From assembly GCA_964460305.1 (NCBI GenBank), contig CAYWRA010000024.1, positions 1 to 28,539 of the forward strand: a DNA stretch of 28,539 nucleotides, written 5' to 3'. Below, one piece after another: positions 1 to 8,150 of this stretch (positions within the stretch are counted from its first letter, which is position 1; every line of letters begins with the position of its first letter). The notes below the pieces were generated by a model, which searched no databases, had not been told where the DNA came from, and saw only the letters and a list, made by a program, of their open reading frames with translations. A program made the position numbers and the translations under genes. This DNA is from JAPLCX01 sp964460305. GTDB taxonomy: Bacteria > Auribacterota > Tritonobacteria > UBA1439.

Positions 1-197
1 GGCGTTTTTGTCGGTGTTTGTGTGGGTGGCCGTGGCTGTGTCTTTGTTGGTGTCTCCGTCGGTGTATCTGTCGGCGTCGGCGTTATCGTGGGTGTCTCGG
101 TGGGGGTTTCGGTGGGGGTATTAGTCTGCCCAAGAGCGGCGCCGGAGATAACAAACACACCCGCGATAATACATAAAGCGATACAGAACGATCTCAC
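1..197 (-). CDS. Secreted Thr/Pro-repeat protein, N-terminal part (runs off left edge)
   Basis: The gene begins with GTG at 197 and stays open to the left edge, so only the first 65 codons are visible. The start is fixed by an AAGGAGG ribosome site 7 nt upstream. The product starts with a short basic n-region (RS) and a hydrophobic stretch ending in SGAALG, a convincing Sec signal peptide of about 24 residues. It continues as a low-complexity run of TPTET/TPT units, a flexible extracellular linker type. Such linkers commonly join a signal peptide or surface domain to a functional domain, which here lies outside the window. The gene follows dacZ on the same strand with a 58 nt gap. The function cannot be assigned. 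The repetitive DNA could change length by slippage. Confidence 0.72.
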   Translation of the reverse strand, partial: MRSFCIALCIIAGVFVISGAALGQTNTPTETPTETPTITPTPTDTPTETPTKTQPRPPTQTPTKT

Positions 198-204
198 TAT
201 TCTT

Positions 205-211
205 CCTCCTT
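205..211 (-). promoter_or_regulatory. Shine-Dalgarno site deciding a GTG start
   Basis: AAGGAGG on the minus strand, 7 nt before the GTG at 197. It is a near-perfect anti-16S complement and is the main reason for calling the partial secreted protein with a GTG start. Confidence 0.7.
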
Positions 212-255
212 GTTCCACATCGATGCCCTTCTCTTGACTTCCCAACACGATGGCC

Positions 256-1161
256 TCACCCCGGGTTTTTTTCAATGCACGTGACGATCTGCCCCTCCCT
301 GAAGATATACACGTCGCCGGTCGACTGCGATATGGCGATCGCGATCGCGCTGGTGGCCGCGGTAATCGCGGCGGCGCTGTAGTGGCGGGCCCCCAGCCCC
401 TGCGGGAGCGCCGCGGGAACCATCTGCGCCGATATGTAGGCGCCGGCGGTCTCCACAATGCCGTTGGATTTGATGATGAACGCCCCGTCGAGCTGGGCGA
501 GTTCCTTGATGGTCTCCTGCACCCCCGGATTAAGGATCTGCCTGTCCTCTTCCGCATGCCCCTTGAACGGGTTTATGATCATCTGCTCGACGTGCTTGAG
601 CACCTCCTTGGTGTCTCCGAGCACAAAAATGGTGCCTACGGGATGCCCCTCGCGGCCCTCGTTAGCGATGCCGATGGCGAGGCGCACGAGCTGATCGAAC
701 ACCGTGTGATCGACGTCGCCCGTAAACCTGAGCGCCTCTGGAGAGGCCAGCGAGAACTCCTGCCCCACGTTTATGACCACCACTGCGTCGAGGGCCTCCT
801 TGCCGGGACCGCCGGTGAGGAACACAATTCTGTCTTTGGGATTGATTATCTTCCCTGAGAGCGCCATGATGATGCTGACCTTGATCTGCCCGATGCGGGA
901 CAGATGGATATCGGGCAACTGGAGCGAATGCGCAAATAGCTCAGCGCCGCGCGCGACGAGCTCGGGGTTGGACGAAACCAGCACCACCTTCAACTGAGGC
1001 TGTTTGTTCGAGAGTATGTCCAGATTGATAGGCACATCGCCATATACGAAGAGCGCCCTGGCGGCTATCCTACGGGCGATGACGAGCGCCGATTTCACAA
1101 GAGTGGAAGTGACCGTCGCCTGCTTGATCCTCTTTGCTTCCTTCTCGGAATGCTTTGCCAT
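256..1161 (-). CDS. dacZ: DacZ-type diadenylate cyclase (c-di-AMP synthase)
   Basis: A 301-residue soluble protein likely to condense two ATP into the second messenger c-di-AMP. The C-terminal ~85 residues are a DAC (DisA_N) domain. DGA is at 225-227, and the second motif GLGARH is at 255-260 followed by YSAAAIT and a SQSTGDVYIF strand. The usual third motif residue after RH is Arg, whereas here it is Tyr. The first ~200 residues lack the membrane helices of CdaA and the helix-hairpin-helix of DisA. They look like an alpha/beta pyruvate-kinase-C-like domain (VVLVSSNPELVARGAE, then VFLTGGPGKEALDAVVVINVG). That domain order is the one known for archaeal DacZ. The start has GGGGGG 8 nt upstream. 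A dispersed hairpin separates it from dnaJ upstream. Domain assignment is firm; activity is inferred. Confidence 0.85.
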   Translation of the reverse strand: MAKHSEKEAKRIKQATVTSTLVKSALVIARRIAARALFVYGDVPINLDILSNKQPQLKVVLVSSNPELVARGAELFAHSLQLPDIHLSRIGQIKVSIIMALSGKIINPKDRIVFLTGGPGKEALDAVVVINVGQEFSLASPEALRFTGDVDHTVFDQLVRLAIGIANEGREGHPVGTIFVLGDTKEVLKHVEQMIINPFKGHAEEDRQILNPGVQETIKELAQLDGAFIIKSNGIVETAGAYISAQMVPAALPQGLGARHYSAAAITAATSAIAIAISQSTGDVYIFREGQIVTCIEKNPG

Positions 1162-1194
1162 GGTGATGTCCCCCCGGGTGTAAGTGTGTTACCC

Positions 1195-1294
1195 AATGAC
1201 AAATGTCAAATGACAATTCAGATAAATGACAAATACCAAATGAATGACAAAATGACAAAACCTCATTATGTTTTGTCATTTGACATTTGTCATT
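1195..1294. repeat. TGACAAAT stem-loop repeat, copy 1
   Basis: A 100 bp palindromic intergenic element between dacZ and dnaJ. The outer arms are a perfect 21 bp inverted repeat at 1195-1215 and 1274-1294. The interior holds further TGACAAAT and ACCAAATG words and the family apex on the minus strand, CAAAACATAATGAGGTTTTG. Its right end touches the dnaJ stop codon (1294-1296). It could act as an RNA 3' hairpin or be a non-autonomous mobile palindrome. Confidence 0.85.
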
Positions 1295-2394
1295 TAATAC
1301 TTCAGCCCCGCTTCGCGCGCGAACTCCTCAAACAACTTTCGCTGGTGGGGAGTGAGGTTCCGCGGCGTCACCACCTCGATCTTTACGAACATGTCCCCCC
1401 TCTGGCCGCCAGCCGACTCGACGCCGCGCCCCTTCAGCCTGAGCGACGTCCCCGTCTGCACGCCGGGCGGGACGTTCACCATCGCTGCGCCGTCCAGAGT
1501 CCGGACGCGCAGCCTTGAGCCGAGCGCAGCCTGGGCAAAATTGATCGGTATCTCGCAGGAGATGTTCTGTCCCTTCCTCTCAAAAAAGTTATGGCTCCCG
1601 AGACGGACTATCAAAATCAGGTCCCCCGGCGGCGCCCCGCCCGTCCCCGGTTCCCCCTGGCCGGCGATTCTTATCTTAGAGCCGTTATCCACGCCGGGGG
1701 GGATCCTAACCGAGAGCCTTTTCTGATGGCTCACCATCCCATTTCCGTTACAGGCCGGACAGGGCTGCTGGATGATGTGCCCCCTCCCGTAACAGCGCGG
1801 GCATGGACGGCTGAACGCAAACCCTCCCTGAGAGATGGAAACGGTCCCCGTACCATGGCACTCGGGACAGACGGACTTTTTCGAGCCGGCGCGCGAGCCG
1901 CTGCCGCCACACGCGGCACAGGTCTCCTCGCGCGGGATGCTGATCGTCCGCTGACCCCCCTTGATCGCCTCTTCGAACGGGATCTCGATCTCGTATGTCA
2001 CATCCTCGCCTTGACGGGGCCCGTAGCGCCCCCGCCGATAGCGGCTCCCCTTGTCGAAAAACGATCCGAAAATGTCGCCCATGTCGCCGAAGCCGCCGTA
2101 GTCCTGATAAGAAAACCCCTTCCCTCCCGCATTTTGGAAACCGCCAAAGCCGCCCGGGCCGAAATCGAAGGAGTGCGCCGCATCCTTCATCTGGTCGTAC
2201 TGTTTGCGCTTCTGAGGATCGGAGAGCACGTCATACGCCTGCGAGATCTCCTTGAATTTCTCCTCGGCGACCTTGTTGCCGGGATTGGTATCGGGATGGT
2301 ATTTCTTCGCGAGGGCGCGGTAAGCGCGTTTGATCTCATCCGCGCCGGCGCTCTTCTTCACACCCAGTATCTCGTATAGATCTTTCTTGGCCAT
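1294..2394 (-). CDS. dnaJ: Chaperone DnaJ (type I Hsp40)
   Basis: A 366-residue cytosolic co-chaperone that stimulates the DnaK ATPase and delivers unfolded clients. The J domain spans about residues 1-70 with the essential HPD at 33-35. A Gly/Phe-rich linker covers about 79-118. Four CXXCXGXG zinc repeats lie between C159 and about 219 (CAACGGSG, CPECHGTG, CPRCYGRG, CPACNGNG). The C-terminal client-binding beta domains follow. Length and architecture are standard. Upstream there is only a weak ribosome site (GGTGA). I see no CIRCE operator in the upstream gap and no dnaK or grpE beside it, so it is a separated dnaJ. The gene is bracketed by two repeat elements. Confidence 0.97.
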   Translation of the reverse strand: MAKKDLYEILGVKKSAGADEIKRAYRALAKKYHPDTNPGNKVAEEKFKEISQAYDVLSDPQKRKQYDQMKDAAHSFDFGPGGFGGFQNAGGKGFSYQDYGGFGDMGDIFGSFFDKGSRYRRGRYGPRQGEDVTYEIEIPFEEAIKGGQRTISIPREETCAACGGSGSRAGSKKSVCPECHGTGTVSISQGGFAFSRPCPRCYGRGHIIQQPCPACNGNGMVSHQKRLSVRIPPGVDNGSKIRIAGQGEPGTGGAPPGDLILIVRLGSHNFFERKGQNISCEIPINFAQAALGSRLRVRTLDGAAMVNVPPGVQTGTSLRLKGRGVESAGGQRGDMFVKIEVVTPRNLTPHQRKLFEEFAREAGLKY

Positions 2395-2431
2395 GATTCA
2401 CCGGAACATTCCACAAAGCAGAAATAATTTT

Positions 2432-2752
2432 ACCACGGAGAACACGGAGAAGGCACACCCCGCAGGAACCCCCTTCGGGGGAGAGCACGGAGAAAACAAT
2501 TCAGTCTTTTTTACAAAGAGTAACAGAGGGGGGAAGAGGTAACTACAGCCAAAAGTTTAAGGTGTAAAGTTAGAAGAGCAGCGTAACGCACAATTCGTTC
2601 ATGCTTTCAGCTTTAAACTTTGCACTTTCAACTGTAGTACGGCAACCCCCACCCCTTGACCATTCTCTTCCCTCTTGTTCTCTTTTACTCTTTGTGAAAA
2701 AACCGGAGTCTCCGTACTATCCACCATCCGTTCTCTCCATGCCCTCCGTGGT
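2432..2752. repeat. Large nested inverted repeat, copy A (~320 bp)
   Basis: This fills most of the 378 bp gap upstream of dnaJ, where no gene is seen. The ends are ACCACGGAG (from 2432) and CTCCGTGGT (to 2752). Inside are a second pair of arms (ACAAAGAGTAACAGAGG against CTCTTTTACTCTTTGTG) and an inner pair (ACTACAGCCAAAAGT, from 2542, against ACTTTCAACTGTAGT, to 2638). The transcript could fold as one long imperfect hairpin. A short AACCCCCTTCGGGGG hairpin is embedded near 2468. Copy B lies at 11147-11437. Confidence 0.8.
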
Positions 2753-2773
2753 GAAACGTCGAAACTGCTTCCC

Positions 2774-3811
2774 TCACACCGTCTCCGCGGCGGCCTCCCC
2801 GATCGGGCAGGCGGGGTCGCTTAGAAAATAGTCCCCGCCGTACGCGAAGATCCTCGACGCGCACCCCCGGCATTCGTCGAAATATTTGCATGACATGCAC
2901 GGTCCCTTCCTCAGCGCCGCCTTGCGGATATCCTGAAGCAAACGGCTCTTCTCCATCTCCCGCCATATCTGCGCGAGCGGCTTCACGCGCACGTTGCCGA
3001 AGGTGAGGGACTTCGGCGAGAACATGCAGGGGCGCACGTCACCGTTCGTCTGTATGTAGAGGTATTCCCCGAAGATGCAACCCTGCTTCTCCGCCACGAC
3101 GATGCCGCTCTTCCCCGAAGGCCAGTGACTACCCCAACCATGCTCTTTGACCAGCGGCCCCCAGAACGGCTCATCGAAAAATATCTGCACCGGGCTCGTC
3201 CGCATGAGCGCGGCGACCTCCTCGATCGCCGCACGGTATTCCTCCGGCGTGGGCGCGATCGCGCTGAACTCTTCCCAGGGGGAGAAAGGCTCGATCCCGA
3301 TAACGACGAGGACCTTCGCCCCCAGCGATTCGGTGAGGCGGACCAGCGCCCCGATTTGATCCTTGTTGGTGCGGGAATAGACGGCGGTAACTCCATGGAG
3401 GATGCCGGCCTGGGCGCACATGCGCGCGTTCCCGAGCATCGTCTCCCAACAGGCCCCTGCCTTGGTTCGCTCGTAGGTGCGCTTGTCGGCGCCGTCGATG
3501 CTGAAGAGCACCTTCACATTGAGACGGGCAAGCTCCTCGGTCATCCCCTCATCGAGCAGGAGACCGTTGGTGATGGCGTGGACGTCGAGCCCGTGCAGCT
3601 TCATGAGCCCAATCAGCTCAAAAATATCGTCCCGTAAAAAAGTCTCCCCCCCCTCCAGTATGACCCAGCCCGGCGCGAGAGAGGAGATGTCATCGATCAG
3701 GGACTTGGCCTCGTCCGTAGTGAGATCGTCCCCCATCATCCCCGGACAATGGACGCATTTCAGGTTGCATTTGCTGGTGATTGCCCAGTCGATAAAATAA
3801 GGCGACTTCAC
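2774..3811 (-). CDS. Radical SAM/SPASM protein
   Basis: A 345-residue radical S-adenosylmethionine enzyme. The cluster motif C15-X3-C19-X2-C22 is present, and EGGE at 53-56 matches the SAM-contacting GGE region. A SPASM-type C-terminus carries seven further cysteines (C245, C262, C305, C308, C314, C317, C335) for auxiliary Fe-S clusters. These families typically modify peptides, mature enzymes or act on sugars or cofactors; the substrate cannot be read from sequence. The GTG start at 3811 overlaps the stop of the DUF1464 gene (GTGA), so the two are probably translationally coupled. No small precursor-peptide gene is visible next to it, which weakens a RiPP role. A heme-maturation (AhbC/D-like) or peptide-modifying role remains possible. 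Confidence 0.88.
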   Translation of the reverse strand: MKSPYFIDWAITSKCNLKCVHCPGMMGDDLTTDEAKSLIDDISSLAPGWVILEGGETFLRDDIFELIGLMKLHGLDVHAITNGLLLDEGMTEELARLNVKVLFSIDGADKRTYERTKAGACWETMLGNARMCAQAGILHGVTAVYSRTNKDQIGALVRLTESLGAKVLVVIGIEPFSPWEEFSAIAPTPEEYRAAIEEVAALMRTSPVQIFFDEPFWGPLVKEHGWGSHWPSGKSGIVVAEKQGCIFGEYLYIQTNGDVRPCMFSPKSLTFGNVRVKPLAQIWREMEKSRLLQDIRKAALRKGPCMSCKYFDECRGCASRIFAYGGDYFLSDPACPIGEAAAETV

Positions 3812-4890
3812 AGACGTGACCTCAGGTATGGAATGTAAATCCCGTCAAAAAGACTGCCGTGCGCCAGGCGGATTTCCAGATGGTCCACAAGCCTCTCGTA
3901 CCTGCCGCCGGCGAGCCCGTCGGCGATGACGGCGGCGCCTTGAGCGGCCTCTTTGGCGTTCACGGAGAATCCGGCGAGGCTGCGGACGTCCAGACCAAAC
4001 TGCTCTTCCATCATGCTTGCCAAACGCTCCCGTAAAGGCGCGCAGCGGCTCAACCTCCCGGATAGGTACACGCGCGAGGTGTCGGTAACAAGCAGCTCTA
4101 TCGCTATCGCCCTTAAGATTCCGTCGGCAAAAGCTGAGAAGGCGAACTCCGCGGTTTTGTCTCCCGCCTCCAATCTCATCCCGAACTCCTCAGGGGCGAT
4201 GAGACGATCCCCAAGCATGTTGCATACGCCGCCGCTGAACATGACGGTCTTGCTGAATCCACCCATGAGGTAGGCTACCTCGCCGTCCATTGCGCCCATG
4301 TTCACGAAGGCCGGGCCGGGGAAGATCGTCCCGCCGAGCCCGTCGACGATCTTGCCGTGGCTTACGGCGACCGCCGCATTATACCCGAACCCGATCTCGA
4401 CGAGCACAAGATTCACGCCGTCATAATCCGGCAGCCCTTCCCTTTCCGCATCGACGCTCACGCTGAGCGTCGCGATCGCCATCTTGTCGGCGGTCCCCAT
4501 GTCTATCTTGTTCACCTTGCGGAAGGCGGGGACCGTGGGGAGATGGATGATGCCGGGGATGAAGCGGACGTCCATGCCGCTCTTACCCAGCATGCCCACC
4601 ATCTTCCTCAGGCCATTGAGCACTCCGATCTCGTGAGTGTCGCCGGGCCGCTCGATGGAGAGCTCGAACCGGTCCGTATCGGTCAGCTCGCCCAACCGCT
4701 TCGTCGGCAGGCCCATCCCCGACGGGCCCACCACGAGATCGGGGCGGAACTTCTCGATTTCGCCGACGATCTCTTCGGGGTTGAGCGCGACGGTGTCCGC
4801 GGGATAGCTCAGGTCGAGACCCACTCGCCCGTCTTCCAGGCCGCACACGTCAAAGCTCTTCGTCCCCGGATCGACCCCTATTACTCTCAT
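3808..4890 (-). CDS. DUF1464 family ASKHA-fold protein
   Basis: A 360-residue protein beginning MRVIGVDPGTKSFDVCGLEDG, the phosphate-1 motif of the actin/hexokinase/acetate-kinase superfamily. A Gly-rich second nucleotide-binding region follows (VLVEIGFGYNAAVAVSHGKIVDGLGGT) and then a late VYLSGRLS segment of phosphate-2/adenosine type. The overall pattern matches DUF1464, a family I know mostly from archaea and sometimes annotated as predicted butyrate kinase. ATP binding is likely; the acceptor is unknown. It overlaps the downstream radical SAM gene by 4 nt, so they probably form a two-gene unit. There is no clear ribosome site upstream of the ATG. An imperfect hairpin sits between it and ETF-QO. 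Confidence 0.8.
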   Translation of the reverse strand: MRVIGVDPGTKSFDVCGLEDGRVGLDLSYPADTVALNPEEIVGEIEKFRPDLVVGPSGMGLPTKRLGELTDTDRFELSIERPGDTHEIGVLNGLRKMVGMLGKSGMDVRFIPGIIHLPTVPAFRKVNKIDMGTADKMAIATLSVSVDAEREGLPDYDGVNLVLVEIGFGYNAAVAVSHGKIVDGLGGTIFPGPAFVNMGAMDGEVAYLMGGFSKTVMFSGGVCNMLGDRLIAPEEFGMRLEAGDKTAEFAFSAFADGILRAIAIELLVTDTSRVYLSGRLSRCAPLRERLASMMEEQFGLDVRSLAGFSVNAKEAAQGAAVIADGLAGGRYERLVDHLEIRLAHGSLFDGIYIPYLRSRL

Positions 4891-4913
4891 GTATTAAAAT
4901 CCCAATCACGTGA

Positions 4914-4961
4914 TTCGCACTTCGTACTCCGAATAGCGATGTACGATGTACGAGGTGCGAA
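4914..4961. repeat. Imperfect hairpin between ETF-QO and DUF1464 genes
   Basis: Arms TTCGCACTTCGTAC (4914-4927) and GTACGAGGTGCGAA (4948-4961) pair at 13 of 14 positions around a 20 nt loop containing GTACGATG. There is no T-run, so it is not a convincing terminator. Confidence 0.6.
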
Positions 4962-4969
4962 ATACGCCG

Positions 4970-6643
4970 TCACATCATCTTATATTTAGGCCCGCCGCCG
5001 GCCTCCGGGCAGTGCCACGTGATGTTGCCATACGGGTCCTTGATGTCGCACGTCTTGCAGTGGAGGCAATTGGCGAAGTTCACCTGGAGCCTCCGCTCCT
5101 TTCCCTCGCCCACAAACTCATATACCTTAGCGGGACAGAATAGCCGGCAGGGATTGCCGAACTCCTCCGCACACTTCCCGTAGCAGATCGCGGTGTCGGG
5201 CACCTCCAGGTGGGACGGTTGGTCCTCTTCGTGCTCGGTGCCGGAAAAGAAGACGTTGTCCTCCCGGCTGAAGGTGAGTTTCCCGTCATACGCGAGCGTT
5301 GCCTTCCCTCTCCTCCCGGCATCGAGTGCCCGCATGGATTTTGCATCCTCCTCCACTCTGATCGGATCGACCAGGCCCCGGCCGCGGGTCACGTATTGGA
5401 GCGCCGCCTTGACCATGCCGGGAATGATTCCGCCGTGGAACGCCTGATGGAAATTGCGGACCTGCCTCATCTCCTTCCCCGCCCACGATTCCATCATCTT
5501 CTTCTCGCACCGAGAGAGAGATTCCTTGGAACAGTCCCGCTCCTCGAATGCGTCCCAGATCGTTTCGGCGGCCGCCATGCCCGACTTGATCGCGAGATGG
5601 AGTCCCTTGATACGCTGGGCGTTCACGAACCCGGCGGCATCTCCTATGATAAGGCAGCCATCGGTCGCGAGAGCCGGCAGGGCGTAATACCCGCCCTCCG
5701 GTATCGTCTTGGCCCCGTATGCGATGCGCTCGCCCCCTTCCAGCAATCGCTTGATGAACGGATGCGTCTTGAACTGCTGCATCGCCTCGTAAGGATCCAT
5801 GAGCGAGTCGCGGTAGTCGAGGGAGACCACAAGACCGAGCGCGACCTGGTTGTCTTTCATGTGATAGATGAACCCGCCGCCGAACGTGTTAAGCCCCAAG
5901 GGAAATCCCATGGTGTGGCTCACGTGGCCCGGCCGGAAATTCTCCGGCCTGACCCTCCATACCTCCTTGATCCCAAGCGCATAGCCCTGAGGGTTCTTTC
6001 CCTGGAGGAGATTCTTCTTCCCGACGAGCTCCTTGGTGAGAGAGCCCCGCGTCCCCTCGGCTAGCACCGTCACTCGGGCCCTGATCTCCGCCCCCGGTTC
6101 GTAGCTCTCCTTCCGCCTCCCCGCCTTGTCCACGCCCCTGTCCTGGCAGCGGACGCCTGCGACCCTTTCCCCCTCCCGGATAAATTCTTTTGCGGGGAAA
6201 TGGTCGAATAGGTTCGCGCCGAGTGCCTCCGCCTTTTTACCCATCCACTCGGTGAATTTGGAGAGAGATACGATCGGGTATCCCTTGTTGGCGAGCGGGG
6301 GCGGCGTGATCGGGGCCTTGAGACTCCATTTCTTAAAGAGGTAGCGCACCTCGTGTGAGCTGACCGTCCCTTCGATCGGCGGCCCCTGTTCTTTCCAGTC
6401 CGGCATGAGTTCATCCAGGGCGCGTGGATCGAGGATCGCCCCGGAGAGATTGTGCCGCCCTAGCCCCGACGACTTCTCCAACACGGCGACGAGCAGCTCC
6501 CGCTTTGCGCCTTTACCCGTCTCGGCGACTCGCCTATTGTGGGCATCCTGGAGCTGCATCAGCCGTATGGCCCCCGCGAGCGATGCGGGGCCTGCGCCGA
6601 CAAAAACGACGTCGACCTCAAGAATTTCCCGCTCCTTAGGCAT
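4970..6643 (-). CDS. Electron transfer flavoprotein:quinone oxidoreductase
   Basis: A 557-residue membrane-associated flavoprotein that takes electrons from reduced ETF and passes them to the quinone pool. An FAD-binding motif lies near the N-terminus (VDVVFVGAGPASLAG, GAGPAS at 16-21). A second FAD segment reads GCLIIGDAAGFVNAQRIKGLHLAIKSG. The C-terminal ferredoxin-like domain carries C526-X2-C529-X2-C532-X12-C545 for one [4Fe-4S] cluster. Full length matches the family. I chose the ATG at 6643 because AAGAGGAG lies 9 nt upstream and the conserved sequence starts there. An open frame continues to 6874 but encodes repeat-derived sequence (PKGASFPKGSRWDEAG). No ETF alpha/beta genes are adjacent. 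It implies a quinone in the membrane. Confidence 0.93.
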   Translation of the reverse strand: MPKEREILEVDVVFVGAGPASLAGAIRLMQLQDAHNRRVAETGKGAKRELLVAVLEKSSGLGRHNLSGAILDPRALDELMPDWKEQGPPIEGTVSSHEVRYLFKKWSLKAPITPPPLANKGYPIVSLSKFTEWMGKKAEALGANLFDHFPAKEFIREGERVAGVRCQDRGVDKAGRRKESYEPGAEIRARVTVLAEGTRGSLTKELVGKKNLLQGKNPQGYALGIKEVWRVRPENFRPGHVSHTMGFPLGLNTFGGGFIYHMKDNQVALGLVVSLDYRDSLMDPYEAMQQFKTHPFIKRLLEGGERIAYGAKTIPEGGYYALPALATDGCLIIGDAAGFVNAQRIKGLHLAIKSGMAAAETIWDAFEERDCSKESLSRCEKKMMESWAGKEMRQVRNFHQAFHGGIIPGMVKAALQYVTRGRGLVDPIRVEEDAKSMRALDAGRRGKATLAYDGKLTFSREDNVFFSGTEHEEDQPSHLEVPDTAICYGKCAEEFGNPCRLFCPAKVYEFVGEGKERRLQVNFANCLHCKTCDIKDPYGNITWHCPEAGGGPKYKMM

Positions 6644-6748
6644 TTTCGCATTCTCCTCTTGCAGATGGTGCGGCGGCATTTGTAAGTGTAGTACAGCAAC
6701 GGGTAAAAAACAAGCCGATGGTGCATCCCGCCTGGAAAATCCCAAACC

Positions 6749-6818
6749 CCCCGCCTGACAACCGGCCTCGTCCCAACGGGATCCCTTCGGGAAAGAGGCC
6801 CCTTTGGGGCGGGCAGGC
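6749..6818. repeat. GC-rich hairpin module, 70 bp copy
   Basis: A 70 bp element with ends CCCCGCCTG and GGCGGGCAGGC and a core of CCCTTCGGG/CCCCTTTGGGG mini-hairpins. The reverse complement of 17608-17677 matches it at 67 of 70 positions by eye. It sits in the 330 bp gap upstream of ETF-QO, which holds no gene. A half module GGCGGGCAGGC at 6850-6860 follows, attached to AAATGACAAAACAC from the TGACAAAT family. Confidence 0.85.
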
Positions 6819-6895
6819 CCATCTCCCAGAGTATTGAGGTACTCGGTATGGCGGGCAGGCAAATGACAAAACACCGTTACGAAAGGGCAGAAAAA

Positions 6896-6922
6896 GGGCC
6901 GGGAAATACAACCTCCCGGCCC
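6896..6922 (-). terminator. Intrinsic terminator of the secreted-protein gene
   Basis: A perfect 9 bp stem GGGCCGGGA/TCCCGGCCC with a 9 nt loop, followed on the minus strand by TTTTT. It lies about 50 nt after the stop of the gene ending at 6974. This is the clearest rho-independent terminator in the window. Confidence 0.85.
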
Positions 6923-6973
6923 TATGAATCTCCGCCCAATCTAAGCTAGGCTACTATAATATTTACATCCCGC

Positions 6974-8074
6974 TCAATTGACCACCGCCGAGTTCTTGGA
7001 AAGCAGGATCACGTACGGCGTGGTAGACGTGAGATCGGACAGCTTGCTCACCGGCGGCTTCTTGCCCGCCTGAACTATCATACTGTAGAACGTGATCGTC
7101 TTCCCCCTCATGCCAGCGGGGATTTTGACAGGCGGGCGCACCGTCGTTACGAAACCCTTGGTAAACCTCTGCACGTTCCTATAGAGCGGCTTGATCCCCT
7201 TCTGGATCTTGCCGTTCAGGTAGAGCGTGTAGGGCCCGGCCGGCGTGTCGGCGAGGAGATAAAAGTCGAACGGTTGGGTGACATCCTGAACCAGCGCCAG
7301 GTACACCGAGAAGTTCTGGCCGACCGTCAACGTGCTCGGGACCATGGCAAGCGGCGCGAGCGCATCGAGCTCGAAGGCGAAGTTGGTAGTTGTCGGGTCG
7401 GTCGGGTTCGACCATGTAATCCCCTCGTCGGTTGAAAGCAGCCCCTTACCGAGGAAATCCGCGGTCGGCGTGTTCAGCCAATCCCAATGCAGGAACCCGT
7501 GATCCATGAGGGATGGCTGGACGCTGAACTTGGCTTGTACGCTGAGCCAATAGGTGGAATCCTTATCCTGTGTCCACGGCAAAACCACTGTGGTTTCGTA
7601 GCTGAAGATGTGGATATAGTTGGCCGGATCGCTACCCGGCTGCTTTACGGATTGGACATATGTCTGATTGCAATCCGCAAGGGGAATCTCTAATTCCTTG
7701 ATCAACGTACCCGGCTTTGTGGCCGTGGGAACCGTGGCGTCGTTCGTATATTGCCTCAGGATGAAGGAGGTCGGCTGCAGCAAGGTCGGGGGACCTACCG
7801 GACCGGGGTTATTCACTTCGTACATGTGGTAATCGCCCCACCACTTAATCAGGGTGATCGATGCCCCATCCGTACATTTCCAATCATCGGCTACGCGCCA
7901 GTCCAGGGTTCCCGGAGACGGTATCGTGGTTGGATATGTCTCGGAGGGGTATCCTGTCGGATTGGTCGTATCCACCGGCTGGGACCATTTGGCTACCAGT
8001 TGGCTCTGGGACCATGCAGGCCCGCACAATGCGAACACGGCTGCTAACGCAGCGCAAAAAGCTAAACCCTTCAT
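6974..8074 (-). CDS. Secreted protein of unknown function
   Basis: A 366-residue protein with a typical Sec signal peptide (MKGLAFCAALAAVFALCGPAWS, likely cut near residue 22-24). An AAAGGAGGAGGAG ribosome site directly precedes the ATG. The mature part is mainly beta-type and aromatic-rich. VADDWKC at 61-67 and WWG at 78-80 resemble motifs in secreted proteins of PVC-type and other environmental bacteria (DUF7901-like, from memory). A C-terminal ~90 residues starting at MVPSTLTVGQNFSVYLALVQDV look like a separate beta-sandwich module. No PEP-CTERM, LPXTG or lipobox is seen, so it is probably released or non-covalently surface-bound. It is monocistronic, with its own terminator downstream and a MITE-like repeat upstream. 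Confidence 0.8.
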   Translation of the reverse strand: MKGLAFCAALAAVFALCGPAWSQSQLVAKWSQPVDTTNPTGYPSETYPTTIPSPGTLDWRVADDWKCTDGASITLIKWWGDYHMYEVNNPGPVGPPTLLQPTSFILRQYTNDATVPTATKPGTLIKELEIPLADCNQTYVQSVKQPGSDPANYIHIFSYETTVVLPWTQDKDSTYWLSVQAKFSVQPSLMDHGFLHWDWLNTPTADFLGKGLLSTDEGITWSNPTDPTTTNFAFELDALAPLAMVPSTLTVGQNFSVYLALVQDVTQPFDFYLLADTPAGPYTLYLNGKIQKGIKPLYRNVQRFTKGFVTTVRPPVKIPAGMRGKTITFYSMIVQAGKKPPVSKLSDLTSTTPYVILLSKNSAVVN

Positions 8075-8150
8075 CTCCTCCTCCTTTCACATGTAACCGT
8101 AGTCTATATCAACCGCGTATGCGGGCAGATGCGATAAACTTCACCATAAG

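Noticed and set aside
22..237. Plus-strand open frame rich in VGVSVGV repeats
   Set aside because: It is the complement of the minus-strand Thr/Pro repeat, which has a signal peptide and a strong ribosome site.
1195..1294. Intrinsic terminator for dnaJ
   Set aside because: The stem is long and AT-rich with no T-run, and the same element recurs with a conserved apex, so it is treated as a repeat family.
2395..2431. CIRCE heat-shock operator upstream of dnaJ
   Set aside because: No TTAGCACTC/GAGTGCTAA inverted repeat is present.
6644..6874. 77-residue N-terminal extension of ETF-QO
   Set aside because: It encodes the GC-rich repeat module and follows no ribosome site, while the ATG at 6643 has AAGAGGAG and the conserved start.
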